A stretch of DNA of 42,534 nt, from positions 1 to 42,534 of the forward strand of contig SHZI01000013.1 in NCBI GenBank assembly GCA_009692345.1, given 5' to 3'. How positions within the stretch are numbered: the stretch's first letter is position 1; every line of letters begins with the position of its first letter. Below, in pieces: positions 23,435 to 33,826 of the stretch. The notes below the pieces were generated by a model. The model did no database searches and was not told the origin of the DNA. It saw only the letters and a list, made by a program, of their open reading frames with translations. This stretch comes from Gammaproteobacteria bacterium (GTDB lineage: Bacteria > Pseudomonadota > Gammaproteobacteria > Steroidobacterales > GCA-2729495). The position numbers were made by a program, and so were the translations under genes.

Positions 23435-25663
23435 GTGGGCGTTTCCCGCCGCCAGCTCCTCGTCGGGACTGCCGCCATCGCTGGTGGCGGCCTCGTGCTC
23501 AGCTGGCTGCGCCCCGACCCTGCATCCGCGCCGCTGATCACGGCTGCCCCGGGGCTCAATCCCAACGCCTGGCTGCAGATTCGTCCGGACGGCGCGATCA
23601 TTCTCCAGATCGACAAGATCGAGATGGGGCAGGGTGTCACGACGGGCTACATCACCCTGCTGGCCGAAGAGCTGGATGTGGCCCCGGACCAGATCACCAC
23701 GCAGCTCGCGCCGGTTCATCCCCTGTTTCAGGATCCTGCCCAGCTGACTGGCGACAGCCGGAGCATGGCCGTGCGGTGGCAGCCAATCCGGGAAACTGGC
23801 GCCCGTGCCCGCCAGCTGCTGCTGGCCGCCGCGGCCGGTCGCTGGCAGAAGGAGGTGGCCACGTTGTCCACCAATGGTGCCGGGGCCGTGATCGATGCCG
23901 AGGGCAACCAGTTCCTGTACGGCGATCTGGCCCCGTCCGCGGCAGAGTTGCAGCCACCCGCAGAGGTGGTGCTGCGGACCGCTGCCCAGTATCGCTGGAT
24001 AGGCCAGAACGTTCCGCGCCCCGATGTCGGCGCCAAGGTACTGGGCAAGGCCCGCTACGGTATCGATACCCGCGTTCCAGGGCTCAAGGTGGCGGTCATC
24101 CGCCGGCCGCCCCAACTGCGGGCTGCGCTGCGCCGCTACGAGGCTGCTGCCGCGCTGGGTATGCCCGGTGTGGCGGCCGTGTTTCCCGTGTACTCCGGCA
24201 TTGCCGTGGTGGCAGACGACTACTGGCAGGCAAGCCAGGCTGCCAGTGCACTGGAGGCCGAGTGGGAGCCCGGGCCACTGGCTGGCGTCAGCAGTGCCTC
24301 GATTCGTGCCGAGCAGGGCCGTCAGCTGGATGTGCAGAAGGGCCATCGCGTCCGCGATGACGGCGCTGCCGGGGAGGCCTTTGGTGCCGCGGCGCGCGTG
24401 CTCGAAGCAGAGTACTGGGTGCCCTACCTCGCGCACGCGCCGCTGGAAACCATGAACGCGACCCTGTGGTTTCGGGAGGACCGCTGCGAAGCCTGGGTGC
24501 CTACCCAGGCGCCGGATGTGGCCCGCCAGATGATCTGTGAGGTGTCCGGTCTGCCCCGGGCGGCGGTGACAGTGCATGCCACGCTGGTCGGTGGTGGCTT
24601 TGGACGGCGGGCGATTGCGGACTACGTGACGGAGGCCGCAGAGATTGCCCGCCAGGTGCCCGGCCCCGTGAAGCTGGTCTGGAGCCGCGAGGACGAGCTG
24701 CGCCACGGTTTCTTTCGGGAAGCTAGCCTGCATCGCCTCCGGGCGGGTCTGGATGCAGCCGGGCAGCCGGTGGCCTGGCAGCACCGGCTGGTCGCCGCCA
24801 GCCTCAACAGTCTGGTCTTACCCATGACGACGGCGTTGTTTGCTCCTGAGTGGATGCCGAAACCCATCGTGCAGGGCTTCAACGCGACCGCAGTGGCAGT
24901 GTTTGACCAGCTCGTAGGTTCCTACGCCGCGCGGGAGGGCGCTATCCGCATGCCCTACGCTATTCCCAACGTGCAGGTGGACCTGGCCGAATGGAATCCT
25001 GGCGTGCCGGTCTCGATCTGGCGCTCCGCGGGCCACTCCTACACCTGCTTCGCGATCGAGAGCTTCATCGACGAACTCGCCGCTGCTGCGGGGGAGGATC
25101 CGGCCGCTTTCCGGCAGCGCCATCTGCAGGGTTCTCCGCGCCATCTCGCCGTGCTCGAGCTGGTGCTTAAGGAAAGCGGGTGGGGGACGAAGCCGCCGCC
25201 CGGGCGTCGTCGGGGGCTCGCGATCCAGGAAGCCTTTGGCACGGTCGTGGCTGAGGTCGCGGAGGTTTCAGTCAATCGCGAGGGCGTGATCCGTGTGCAC
25301 CGGGTGACCTGCGCCGTGGACTGCGGGACCGCCATCAATCCGGATATCGTTCGTCAGCAGATGGAGGGCGGCATCATCTTTGGCCTGTCAGCCGCCCTGT
25401 ACGGCGAGATCACCATCGAGGACGGCGCAGTCCGGGAGAGCAATTTTCACGATTATCGCCTGCTGCGGCTGGCGGACGCGCCAGATATCGATGTGCATAT
25501 TGTCCCCAGTACGGCACCGCCCAGTGGGGTGGGCGAGCCGGGTGTTCCACCCATAGCCCCCGCCGTCGCGAACGCTGTCTTTGCCGCTACCGGTCAGCGC
25601 CTGCGTACCCTGCCGCTAAAGCCAGGGCCTGTGCGAATTGGCGCGAATTGGGGACCTGCCTGA
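23435..25663 (+). CDS. Tat-exported xanthine-dehydrogenase-family large subunit (IorB-like)
   Basis: A 742-residue molybdenum hydroxylase large subunit of the isoquinoline 1-oxidoreductase beta type. It starts at GTG 23435 with a twin-arginine signal ([10 protein letters not shown], then [12 protein letters not shown]), so it folds with its cofactor before export. Family motifs: [37 protein letters not shown] at the molybdopterin site, and [13 protein letters not shown] holding the catalytic glutamate. Such proteins hydroxylate N-heterocycles or oxidise aldehydes, and need a small [2Fe-2S] IorA subunit, which is not adjacent; it is either encoded elsewhere or replaced. The last residues NWGPA and the stop TGA come from a palindromic repeat. 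Confidence 0.9.
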   Translation: MGVSRRQLLVGTAAIAGGGLVLSWLRPDPASAPLITAAPGLNPNAWLQIRPDGAIILQIDKIEMGQGVTTGYITLLAEELDVAPDQITTQLAPVHPLFQDPAQLTGDSRSMAVRWQPIRETGARARQLLLAAAAGRWQKEVATLSTNGAGAVIDAEGNQFLYGDLAPSAAELQPPAEVVLRTAAQYRWIGQNVPRPDVGAKVLGKARYGIDTRVPGLKVAVIRRPPQLRAALRRYEAAAALGMPGVAAVFPVYSGIAVVADDYWQASQAASALEAEWEPGPLAGVSSASIRAEQGRQLDVQKGHRVRDDGAAGEAFGAAARVLEAEYWVPYLAHAPLETMNATLWFREDRCEAWVPTQAPDVARQMICEVSGLPRAAVTVHATLVGGGFGRRAIADYVTEAAEIARQVPGPVKLVWSREDELRHGFFREASLHRLRAGLDAAGQPVAWQHRLVAASLNSLVLPMTTALFAPEWMPKPIVQGFNATAVAVFDQLVGSYAAREGAIRMPYAIPNVQVDLAEWNPGVPVSIWRSAGHSYTCFAIESFIDELAAAAGEDPAAFRQRHLQGSPRHLAVLELVLKESGWGTKPPPGRRRGLAIQEAFGTVVAEVAEVSVNREGVIRVHRVTCAVDCGTAINPDIVRQQMEGGIIFGLSAALYGEITIEDGAVRESNFHDYRLLRLADAPDIDVHIVPSTAPPSGVGEPGVPPIAPAVANAVFAATGQRLRTLPLKPGPVRIGANWGPA

Positions 25664-25696
25664 TTTACTTTCTTGGGGAAATCAGGCAGGTCCCCA
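25649..25696. repeat. GGGGACCTGCC-type palindrome between convergent genes
   Basis: Perfect 18-base arms (TGGGGACCTGCCTGATTT and its reverse complement) with a 12-base centre. Each arm carries a TGA used as stop by the gene entering it, so the molybdenum hydroxylase and the DUF4126 protein both end in WGPA. It belongs to the same family as the elements at 38121 and 39749. GCGAATTG is repeated twice just to the left. Confidence 0.88.
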
Positions 25697-26281
25697 CTGC
25701 CCGATACGCCGGAAGATGGACGCGATCCAGCGCCACAGCGTGGGTAGCAGCCAGAGCGCGATGGGGATCGCGAAGAGTAGTGCTGTGAGCAGGATCACTG
25801 GCGCCGCGATCGCCAGCCAGAGGATGCCGGCCGCTGCGAAGTCCTCAAACAGCGACGCCGCCCAGTTGGAGAAGGGCTCCGGCGAGTGATTGATGGCCAC
25901 GCGGGTGCCGGCCTTGGCGAAGTGGCTGCCCGCGGTGATCGTGCCGCCAATCAGGCCAGCGGCAATCATCAGCGGCAGGCTGCCTTCCCCCAGTCCACCT
26001 GCGGCGCCGGCGGCCAGCAGCGCCCCGGCCGGAATGCGAATGAAGGTGTGAACCGCGTCCCAGAGGCTGTCGAAGCCGGGGATCTTGTCGGCGAAAAATT
26101 CGGCCACGGCCAGCGTGCCGCTGGTACCCAGCACGAGCGGATGGGCCAGAACTTCAAGGTGCGTGGGCAGCAGGATCCAGCCGAAGTAGCCAGCGATGCC
26201 AACCAGAAACAGCACCACATACAAACGCAGGCCACTGGCCCAGGCCAGTCCGGCGGCGAGAGCGATGTTCTGCAGGTCCAT
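25682..26281 (-). CDS. DUF4126 membrane protein
   Basis: A 199-residue inner-membrane protein of the DUF4126 family, function unknown. Several hydrophobic helices and glycine-rich turns are visible: LAWASGLRLYVVLFLVGIAG near the N-terminus, GTSGTLAVAEFFADKIPGFD, GGTITAGSHFAKAGTR and a long C-terminal helix before WRWIASIFRRI. Start ATG 26281 has GGAG nine bases upstream. Its start lies one base after the TauE-type gene stop, so the two are coupled. The last residues QWGPA and the stop codon are encoded by the repeat at 25649-25696. Confidence 0.85.
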   Translation of the reverse strand: MDLQNIALAAGLAWASGLRLYVVLFLVGIAGYFGWILLPTHLEVLAHPLVLGTSGTLAVAEFFADKIPGFDSLWDAVHTFIRIPAGALLAAGAAGGLGEGSLPLMIAAGLIGGTITAGSHFAKAGTRVAINHSPEPFSNWAASLFEDFAAAGILWLAIAAPVILLTALLFAIPIALWLLPTLWRWIASIFRRIGQWGPA

Positions 26282-26282
26282 G

Positions 26283-27002
26283 CTAGAGACTCCGAAGGAG
26301 CAGGGCGAGGGCACTTACCGTGGAGAGAACCAGCACGGCAACCCGCGAGTAGCCGGCGTCGAGGATCCTCGCCAGTGGCGTGGCGAGAAGGTACCCCAGG
26401 ACATAGCCCGGGACGAGCACCAGAGCGAGGCTGATTTCGTGCAGGCCGAACCTGCCGAACAGGGTCAGGAAGCCCAGGATGATCAGCGAGGAGATGGCAT
26501 ACACAAACGCCAGGGTGGGCCGCAGTTCCGGGCCCTCCCGGTGCTGGTACAGCAGGGCGATGGGGGGCGCGCCCACGCCACTGGACGCGCCCATCACGCC
26601 CGCAATGACGCCGACGGAGACCAGGCTACGGCGGTTGAAGGGCAGGTGGACACCTACTGTGGTGACGGCCACGGTCGCCAAAATGACGACGGCGAACGCG
26701 AGGCCCACGCGGTCCGGAGGCAGTGCCGCGAGGCCCAGGGCACCCACGCTGCAGCCGGCGACGAGGCCTGCAAGCAGTGGGCGCAGTTCGTGGTCGGCAA
26801 TGTGCCGGCGCCCCCGCCAGGCCATGGGCAGCGACAGCGCCATGCTGGCCATCACGACCGGTCCCGGCACCAGGTTGAGATCGATCAGCGCCAGGAGCGG
26901 CACGATGAGAATACCGGTGCCCATGCCGGTAGCCGCCTGCAGCACGGCACCCACGGCAATCACTAGCGCGGCGAGGCCAAGGCTGAGGGCACCGATCGCC
27001 AC
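26283..27002 (-). CDS. TauE/SafE (TSUP) family permease, second copy
   Basis: A 239-residue inner-membrane protein with about seven or eight helices. The family motifs ATGMGTGILIVPLLALIDLN (about residues 24-43) and GASSGVGAPPIALLYQ (about 137-152) mark the two halves. It is a distant relative of the protein at 17389-18123. The presumed role is export or uptake of a small organic or sulfur-containing anion. It sits between gltS and the DUF4126 gene, 11 bases after gltS and one base before DUF4126, in a minus-strand operon. Confidence 0.88.
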   Translation of the reverse strand: MAIGALSLGLAALVIAVGAVLQAATGMGTGILIVPLLALIDLNLVPGPVVMASMALSLPMAWRGRRHIADHELRPLLAGLVAGCSVGALGLAALPPDRVGLAFAVVILATVAVTTVGVHLPFNRRSLVSVGVIAGVMGASSGVGAPPIALLYQHREGPELRPTLAFVYAISSLIILGFLTLFGRFGLHEISLALVLVPGYVLGYLLATPLARILDAGYSRVAVLVLSTVSALALLLRSL

Positions 27003-27013
27003 TCCTGCCGTCC

Positions 27014-28230
27014 TCAGCGCAGCCAGTTCACAAAGCCGGTAATCACCAGCGCGTTGATGAAGTCGATAAAGAACGCACCGACCAGCGGCACCACAAGAAA
27101 CGCCCGGGGCGCGGGGCCAAAGCGGCCGGTGATGGTGCGCATGTTGGCCACCGCATTGGCGGTGGTGCCCATGGCAAAGCCGATGAAGCCGCCGGCCATG
27201 ACTGCCGAGTCGTAGTCCCGCCCCATGAGCCGGTAGGACACGAAGATGGCCAGTCCGACGAGCAGGGCGAGTTGTGCCACGAGGATCACGAACAGCGGCA
27301 GCGCCTGGCCGGCCAGCTGCCAGAGCTTGAGGTTCATGAGGGCCACGACCAGAAACAGGTTGAGGGCAATGCCGCCGATGAACTCCATCGTGTCCTCATT
27401 GATCTTCAGCCAGCCTTTGACGTCGTCCAGATTGCGCAGCCCGCAAGCCACGACCATGGCGCCGATGTAGGCGGGCAGCGTGAACCCGGTGGCCTGGATG
27501 TACCGGCTGAGCACGCTGCCGAGTCCCATGGCGAGGGCGAGTACCGCCAGGTTCCGGATGATCGGCGTGTCTTCCCGCTCCACGTGCACGACGATTTCCC
27601 GTTCTGGCTCTGCAGGCAGCGCACTCGTTACCGGTGAGCCCGCTGTGCCCGAGGTTTTCAGCCGGTGCCGGTGAATCAGCCAGGTGCTCACCGGACCACC
27701 CACCAGGCCGCCACACACGATGCCGAAGACTGCCGAGGTAATGGCGAGTACGTCCGCGCCGGGCAGCCCGGCCTTCGTGAACTCAGGAGCGAAGGCGAGC
27801 CCGGTCGCCGGCCCGCCCATCAGCGTCACCGACCCGGCCATCACGCCCATCAGCGGGTTCTCGCCCAGGCCTGAGGCTACCGCCATGCCCAGCAGATTCT
27901 GGCCGACACAAACCACCGAGGCGAAGGCCAGAAAAATCGCCACGGCGAGTCCGCCTGAACGCAGCAACGCCACGCTGGCCCCCATGCCGATGGTGGTGAA
28001 GAACGCCACCAGCAGCAGTGGCTGGCCGGTGGTATCGAGCTGCAGGTTCACGAAGCGGTCCCGGCAGATCAGGACCAGAGCTGCAAACAGCAGGCCACCC
28101 ACCACCGCCGATGGAATGTTGAGCCGGCTCAGGAAGGCAATGTGCCGGCGGGCGAGCACGCCGGCGTAGTAGACGACTGCTGCAAGGGTCAGGGTCTGGA
28201 GGAGATCGAGGGTGAGTGTCGGTAAGGGCA

Positions 28231-28231
<1 letters not shown>
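27014..28231 (-). CDS. gltS: Sodium/glutamate symporter GltS
   Basis: A 405-residue inner-membrane transporter, matching the usual GltS length of about 400. It takes up L-glutamate with Na+. Family features: LNIPSAVVGGLLFA and TTIGMGAS in the first half, GSVTLMGGPATGLAFAP near residue 135, a charged central loop (about 190-220), then GGFIGFAMGTTANAVANM in the second half. The two glycine-rich stretches are the re-entrant loops of the transport core. The ATG overlaps the stop of the cupin gene by one base (TGATG). It is the second gene of the four-gene unit. Confidence 0.94.
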
Positions 28232-29789
<1,558 letters not shown>

Positions 29790-29802
29790 GACAGGAAGCC
29801 TG

Positions 29803-30072
29803 TTAGAGAAAGCCCACGCGCTTGCGCCGTTTGCGCAGCCGCAGTTCCCGGTAGAGCGCGCTGGTGTCCAGGTCCACACCGCTGGGCCAGACCAGGAGAT
29901 TCTGGCTGCGGTTCAGGGTGAGCCGGCGGAATTCCCGGACGTCCCGCAACGGCTCCAGGGACCAGGGCGCCAGCTGCTGCTCCAGGTCCACCGCACCTTC
30001 CGTGCCGTCGGCGTAGGCGAGCCAGAGCTGGTAGCGCTCCAGGGGCCAGGCAGCAATGATTCGCACCGTCAT
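29803..30072 (-). CDS. DUF2442 family protein
   Basis: An 89-residue basic protein of the DUF2442 family, with YQLWLAYADGTEGAVDLEQQL followed by PLRDVREFRRLTL and VDLDTSALY. Relatives often sit beside a DUF4160 protein and have been proposed as toxin-antitoxin-like pairs, but no partner is encoded here. It is convergent with adhC, 13 bases from its end. A paired GTAG repeat separates it from the nucleotidase gene. Confidence 0.85.
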   Translation of the reverse strand: MTVRIIAAWPLERYQLWLAYADGTEGAVDLEQQLAPWSLEPLRDVREFRRLTLNRSQNLLVWPSGVDLDTSALYRELRLRKRRKRVGFL

Positions 30073-30143
30073 TGCCGCGCATCCTGCGCTCCGCGGGACG
30101 GCGCCAACAAGCCGCTAATCTTGGTGAAGCAACCGGATTTGCT

Positions 30144-30197
30144 GTAGGAGCGCCTTTAGGCGCGATCGATAGAGATCGCGCCTAAAGGCGCTCCTAC
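30144..30197. repeat. Paired GTAG-type REP palindrome, 24-bp perfect arms
   Basis: The arms begin GTAGGAGCGCCTTTAGGCGC and end GATC, with a centre of only six bases (GATAGA). The element lies between two genes on the minus strand. The right-hand GTAG supplies the TAG stop of the nucleotidase-like gene. The left-hand unit is not at a gene end. Confidence 0.9.
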
Positions 30198-30799
30198 AAG
30201 GCGTCCCGCCAGCGGGCGACGCGCTCGCGAATCAGCGCCTCGATCTCGTCCCAGCTGGCCGCACCGGGCCCGGGCAGATCCTGATTTGTGGAGTTGCGCA
30301 CCACGATGGTTTCGTGGCCACCGGCCCGCAGCGCGCGGATGTTGTCCGGGCTGTCTTCCAGGTACAGGTCGGCACCGACGGCGGCCTTGTCCCGCATGAA
30401 GCACAGGTCCCAGTAGGGGATGCCGTGGCGCTCCAGCCAGTCGGTGGTCTGGCGGATGGCTTCCTTGTGGAACCAGCGGATGTAGAGCCGGTGCGTGATG
30501 ATGCGGATGCGAATCTCGGGCAGCGTATCCAGACGCCGGAGCGCCGCTGGCGCCCCCGCGATCGGTGGCAGCCGGGCGAACAGCTCCCGCTCCTTCACGG
30601 CAAAGCGGTGGAGAGCATCGTAACCGCCCACCGCCTCCAGCCCCCACTCGCTGAAGCCATAGCTAATCTCATCCGTCAGGGTGTCTTCGGCGACCCCCAG
30701 CCATTCGGCAGCGATGGGTTTAAGGCCCCGGGCAAAGTCTGCAACGACGCCGTCGAGATCGACCCCAAGGACGAAGTGGCGGGCCGGGGGGACTGTCAT
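30194..30799 (-). CDS. 5'(3')-deoxyribonucleotidase-like HAD phosphatase
   Basis: A 201-residue cytoplasmic HAD-superfamily protein. Motif I VDLDGVVADF gives nucleophile Asp14 and acid Asp16; motif II is likely the threonine in IIITHRLY; motif IV is the acidic pair in YLEDSPDNI. The layout resembles the 5'-nucleotidase NT5C family, which dephosphorylates (deoxy)nucleoside monophosphates, but bacterial members are often of unknown substrate. Its ATG overlaps the DUF385 gene stop by four bases. The stop TAG is inside the GTAG repeat. Confidence 0.82.
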   Translation of the reverse strand: MTVPPARHFVLGVDLDGVVADFARGLKPIAAEWLGVAEDTLTDEISYGFSEWGLEAVGGYDALHRFAVKERELFARLPPIAGAPAALRRLDTLPEIRIRIITHRLYIRWFHKEAIRQTTDWLERHGIPYWDLCFMRDKAAVGADLYLEDSPDNIRALRAGGHETIVVRNSTNQDLPGPGAASWDEIEALIRERVARWRDAL

Positions 30800-31242
30800 G
30801 GCCGGGTCGACTCTAATGGAAGGAAGCGCACGAAGGCCCGGGCGGCGATGCCTCGGGCCACGTCCTCGGCTGGCGCGTCCATGGCGACGTTGAAGAACAT
30901 TTTGAAATTCTTTGCCCGTTGCTGGCGGTAGAGGTCGACGAGCCGCTGCCGGCCCGGCTCGTCATCGACGAACTCAGCCCGGACCCGGACGGGCTTGCCC
31001 CGCATCTCCAGCAGAGCCTCGGGTGTCTGCCGCAGATTCCGGTACCAGTTCGAGGTGGGGTAGCTGAGCGCCGCCCAGACGTCGCCGTCCCGCACATAGC
31101 CGATGGGCGTGGAGACCGGCTTGCCGCTGCGCCGCCCCGTCGTGGTGAGCACGAGAATCACCTCGCCCATCCCGCCCAGCCAGTCGTTCCTCAGGAGGAA
31201 GTTCTGGAAGCCGAGGAATCTTAAGGCGAGCTTGGAGGGCAC
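30796..31242 (-). CDS. DUF385 / deazaflavin-dependent nitroreductase family protein
   Basis: A 148-residue split-barrel protein of the family that in actinobacteria includes the F420-dependent nitroreductase Ddn. Family stretches are VLTTTGRRSGKPVSTPIGY (about residues 31-49) and SYPTSNWYRNLRQTPEALLE (about 60-79), with NFKMFF near the end. Proteobacteria mostly lack F420, so here it may bind FMN or heme, or have lost the cofactor. It lies 23 bases after ppiC and overlaps the nucleotidase gene, in one transcript. Confidence 0.85.
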   Translation of the reverse strand: MPSKLALRFLGFQNFLLRNDWLGGMGEVILVLTTTGRRSGKPVSTPIGYVRDGDVWAALSYPTSNWYRNLRQTPEALLEMRGKPVRVRAEFVDDEPGRQRLVDLYRQQRAKNFKMFFNVAMDAPAEDVARGIAARAFVRFLPLESTRP

Positions 31243-31265
31243 CGGGACGGGTTTTGCTGCGCGGC

Positions 31266-31547
31266 TCAGGCCGAGCGCTGGGTGATCTCGATGAGGTGAT
31301 ACCCGAACTGGGTCTTAACCGGCCCGTGCACCTTGCCCACGTCGGCGCTGAAGACCACGGTGTCGAATTCCTTGACCATCATTCCCGGGCTGAACTCGCC
31401 CAGGTCGCCGCCTTCCTGGCCGGAGGGGCAGGTGGAATGGGCTTTCGCCACCTGGGCGAAGTCTTCGCCACCCTCGATCCGGGTCTTGAGGTCGTTACAG
31501 GTGGCCTGGTCGGCGACGAGGATATGGCGGGCACTGGCTTTACGCAT
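31266..31547 (-). CDS. ppiC: Parvulin-type peptidyl-prolyl isomerase
   Basis: A 93-residue protein that is a single parvulin domain, the same size as E. coli PpiC, with no signal peptide, so cytoplasmic. It catalyses cis-trans isomerisation of peptidyl-proline bonds in folding. Typical stretches are SARHILVADQATCNDLKTRI, HSTCPSGQEGGDLGEFSPG, and KTQFGYHLIEI at the end, containing the active-site histidines and cysteine. Start ATG 31547 follows AAGGA at eight bases. It probably begins a three-gene unit with the DUF385 and nucleotidase genes. Confidence 0.93.
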   Translation of the reverse strand: MRKASARHILVADQATCNDLKTRIEGGEDFAQVAKAHSTCPSGQEGGDLGEFSPGMMVKEFDTVVFSADVGKVHGPVKTQFGYHLIEITQRSA

Positions 31548-31786
31548 TGCATTAGTCCTTGGGGAAAGAGCGGGGGATTCTAGCCCGCTGCAGGCCCGGG
31601 TTCGGCCTGGCAATCGCCCGGCTGCCGACCTTACATAAGGGACCAGCGGTTCCCCGGTGCCGACGGGCGGCGCTAACCTGCTGAAATATATAGAGCTTTT
31701 CCGGGGAAACCGGAAACGCGTCACGGTCTTCGGCGCCCCGGTCACCTATCATTCCCGCCATCGCAAGATGTGCTGGAGACGAGTTC

Positions 31787-32338
31787 GTGATCTACCGGAG
31801 TTCCCCGACTACTGATCGCAGCCTCGGTCGCGCCCGGGGCTTCACCGCGGTGGAGTTGCTGTTCTCCCTCGCCATCGTCGGTCTGGTGACCGCCCTGGCG
31901 GTCCCCAGCTTCCGCGACTTCCTGCAGAACAACCGGACCGCCGAAGAAGCCAATGCGCTGGTTGGTGCCCTGGCTCTCGCCCGCAACGAAGCGGTCACCC
32001 GGGGCGTGCCCGTCTCCGTCTGTTCCAGCACCGACAACGCGACCTGCGCCGATGATCCGGACTGGACTACGGGCTGGATCGTCTTTACCGACGACGTTGA
32101 TCCGGTCGGCAGCGTCGACGGTGCCGACACCGTCCTCCGCGCCCTGCCGGCGCTGCGCACCGGGTCTGACCTGGCCGCCAGCGCCAACTTCGTTTCCTAT
32201 GCGGCCAACGGCTTTCTGGGCACAGCGGCGGGTGTCACCTTCGATCTCGACATCGATGGGTGCACCGGCAACCACAACCGCCAGATCACCCTCAACCTCC
32301 AGGGCCGGGCGGCGATCGCCCAGACGGCCTGCAATTGA
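31787..32338 (+). CDS. fimT: Type IV minor pilin FimT/GspH
   Basis: A 183-residue minor pilin. The prepilin peptidase site is RARG|FTAVELLFSLAIVGL, with the conserved Glu at +5 of the mature protein and the hydrophobic N-terminal helix. Then comes the GspH/FimT pattern RTAEEANALVGALALARNEA and a pair of cysteines (VCSS and TCAD) near the middle, with more at the end. Start GTG 31787 has GGAG upstream. It begins the minor pilin operon, whose products prime pilus assembly at the inner membrane. The 239-base gap before it should hold the promoter. Confidence 0.9.
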   Translation: MIYRSSPTTDRSLGRARGFTAVELLFSLAIVGLVTALAVPSFRDFLQNNRTAEEANALVGALALARNEAVTRGVPVSVCSSTDNATCADDPDWTTGWIVFTDDVDPVGSVDGADTVLRALPALRTGSDLAASANFVSYAANGFLGTAAGVTFDLDIDGCTGNHNRQITLNLQGRAAIAQTACN

Positions 32339-32355
32339 GCACCCCGGGAAACCCC

Positions 32356-32796
32356 ATGCAGCATCAGCATTCCAGCCGCAGCAACCAGTCGGGCACGACG
32401 TTGATCGAAGTGCTCATCACCGTCGTCCTGGTCTCAATCGGCTTGCTGGGGCTCGCCGGCCTGCAGCTCACGACCGTGCAGAACTCCAACAGCTCCAGTG
32501 AGCGCTTCGAGGCGACGACTCTGGCCCATGACGTCCTCGAACGCATTCGGGCGAACCGCCAGGCCGCGCTGGCCGGCCAGTACAACCTGGCTCTGGGGGC
32601 CGCACCGGCGGGTATGAACCTGGTAGGCGAGGATCTGGATGAATGGCGCAATGCCCTCGCGGTGCTGCCGAACGGTGACGGGTCCATCACCGTAGCCAAC
32701 GGTGTCGTCACGATCGAGGTGCAGTGGACTGACGCGTCCGACGACAACGCCGGCGACTCCCGCGACATGTCGGTCTTCCTGAGGACGGAATTGTGA
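32356..32796 (+). CDS. pilV: Type IV minor pilin PilV
   Basis: A 146-residue minor pilin with cleavage site NQSG|TTLIEVLITVVLVSIGLLG. The DNA-encoded pattern GLAGLQLTTVQNSNSSSERFE directly after the helix is typical of PilV, as is the stretch LAHDVLERIRANR. Start ATG 32356 lies 17 bases after fimT. The stop overlaps the pilW start as TGATG. It should form the pilus-tip priming complex with FimT, PilW, PilX, PilE and PilY1. Confidence 0.92.
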   Translation: MQHQHSSRSNQSGTTLIEVLITVVLVSIGLLGLAGLQLTTVQNSNSSSERFEATTLAHDVLERIRANRQAALAGQYNLALGAAPAGMNLVGEDLDEWRNALAVLPNGDGSITVANGVVTIEVQWTDASDDNAGDSRDMSVFLRTEL

Positions 32797-33821
32797 TGGT
32801 CAACCGGAGCCGGATAGCCGGGCTACAGCAGCAGCGGGGCGTCGGCCTCGTCGAGATCATGATCTCCCTCGTCCTGGGCCTGCTGGTCACGGGGGCGATC
32901 GTGCAGATTTATCTGACGACCAAGCGCCAGAACGACATGCAGACCAGCCTCACGGGGCGCCAGGAGTCAGGTCGGTTTGCCGCCCAGATCATCCAGCGGG
33001 ACGCCCAGATGGCGGGCTACCGGGGCTGCCTTCGGGACATCAACACTGTGGAGAACACCCTCAATACCAAGACGGACTTTCTCTACCGCTATGACCGGCA
33101 TGTGGAGGGCTTCGAAAGCGGCGCGGCGCTTCCGGCCAGCATTACCAATGTAGTAGCCAATACCGACGTGCTGACCCTGCGGACCGTCGACGATTTGGGC
33201 ATCTATACGACCGCGATTCTGGCCAGCGCCTCGGCTGATCCGGTGACGGTGGTTGACCTGGACCCCGCGCCGTTTGCAGCTGACGACATTGCCCTGATCA
33301 CCGACTGTGGCGGTGCGGCGATCTTTCAGGTCACTGGCTTCAACGCACCGACTGGCACCATCGTCCACAACACCGGCGGCACCGTTCCCGGCAACTCCTC
33401 AAAAAATCTGAACCGGCGCTTTGGCGCAGGCTCCCAGGTGTTCAGGATCAGGACCACCACCTACTTCATCCGGAACAGCGCCAACGGCACCGGCCCCGCA
33501 CTCTGGCGGCGCAGCGGTGGCGTTGCCCCGCCCCAGGAGCTTGCCGAGGGCGTCGAGAACATGCAGCTGCTCTTTGGGCTGGACACGGACGCCAACCAGA
33601 CAGCGGACGAGTACCGCACAGCCGACAACATCCCGGCGACCCAGTGGCGCAATGTAGTGAGCGTGCAGGTGGCCCTACTGGTCGCCGGCGTCGCCGACCG
33701 GGTTGCCGACGCGGACCCCCGCACCTTCGCGCTGCTCGGCGCGGACGTGGGCCCCTTCGACGACGGGCGCCTGCGCCGGGTCGTGACCTTTACTGTTGCG
33801 CTCCGCAACCGCGTCGCCTGA
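32796..33821 (+). CDS. pilW: Type IV minor pilin PilW
   Basis: A 341-residue minor pilin with leader and cleavage site QQRG|VGLVEIMISLVLGLLVTGA, followed by QIYLTTKRQNDMQTSLTGRQ and ESGRFAAQIIQRDAQMAGYR, both typical of PilW. The long C-terminal domain is specific to this protein. ATG 32796 overlaps the pilV stop; GTG 32793 is also in frame. As in Pseudomonas, PilW is expected to connect PilX and PilY1 in the tip complex. Confidence 0.92.
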   Translation: MVNRSRIAGLQQQRGVGLVEIMISLVLGLLVTGAIVQIYLTTKRQNDMQTSLTGRQESGRFAAQIIQRDAQMAGYRGCLRDINTVENTLNTKTDFLYRYDRHVEGFESGAALPASITNVVANTDVLTLRTVDDLGIYTTAILASASADPVTVVDLDPAPFAADDIALITDCGGAAIFQVTGFNAPTGTIVHNTGGTVPGNSSKNLNRRFGAGSQVFRIRTTTYFIRNSANGTGPALWRRSGGVAPPQELAEGVENMQLLFGLDTDANQTADEYRTADNIPATQWRNVVSVQVALLVAGVADRVADADPRTFALLGADVGPFDDGRLRRVVTFTVALRNRVA

Positions 33822-33826
33822 TTCAC

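Noticed and set aside
22574-24784. A 736-codon open frame on the minus strand opposite DUF1838 and the molybdenum hydroxylase gene
   Set aside because: It is antisense to two well-recognised genes, its product has no family features, and such long frames are expected by chance in GC-rich DNA.
31608-31624. Possible sigma-54 promoter (TGG then GC at the right spacing) before the minor pilin operon
   Set aside because: The -12 part reads CGGC rather than TTGC, and the match is too weak in GC-rich DNA to call.
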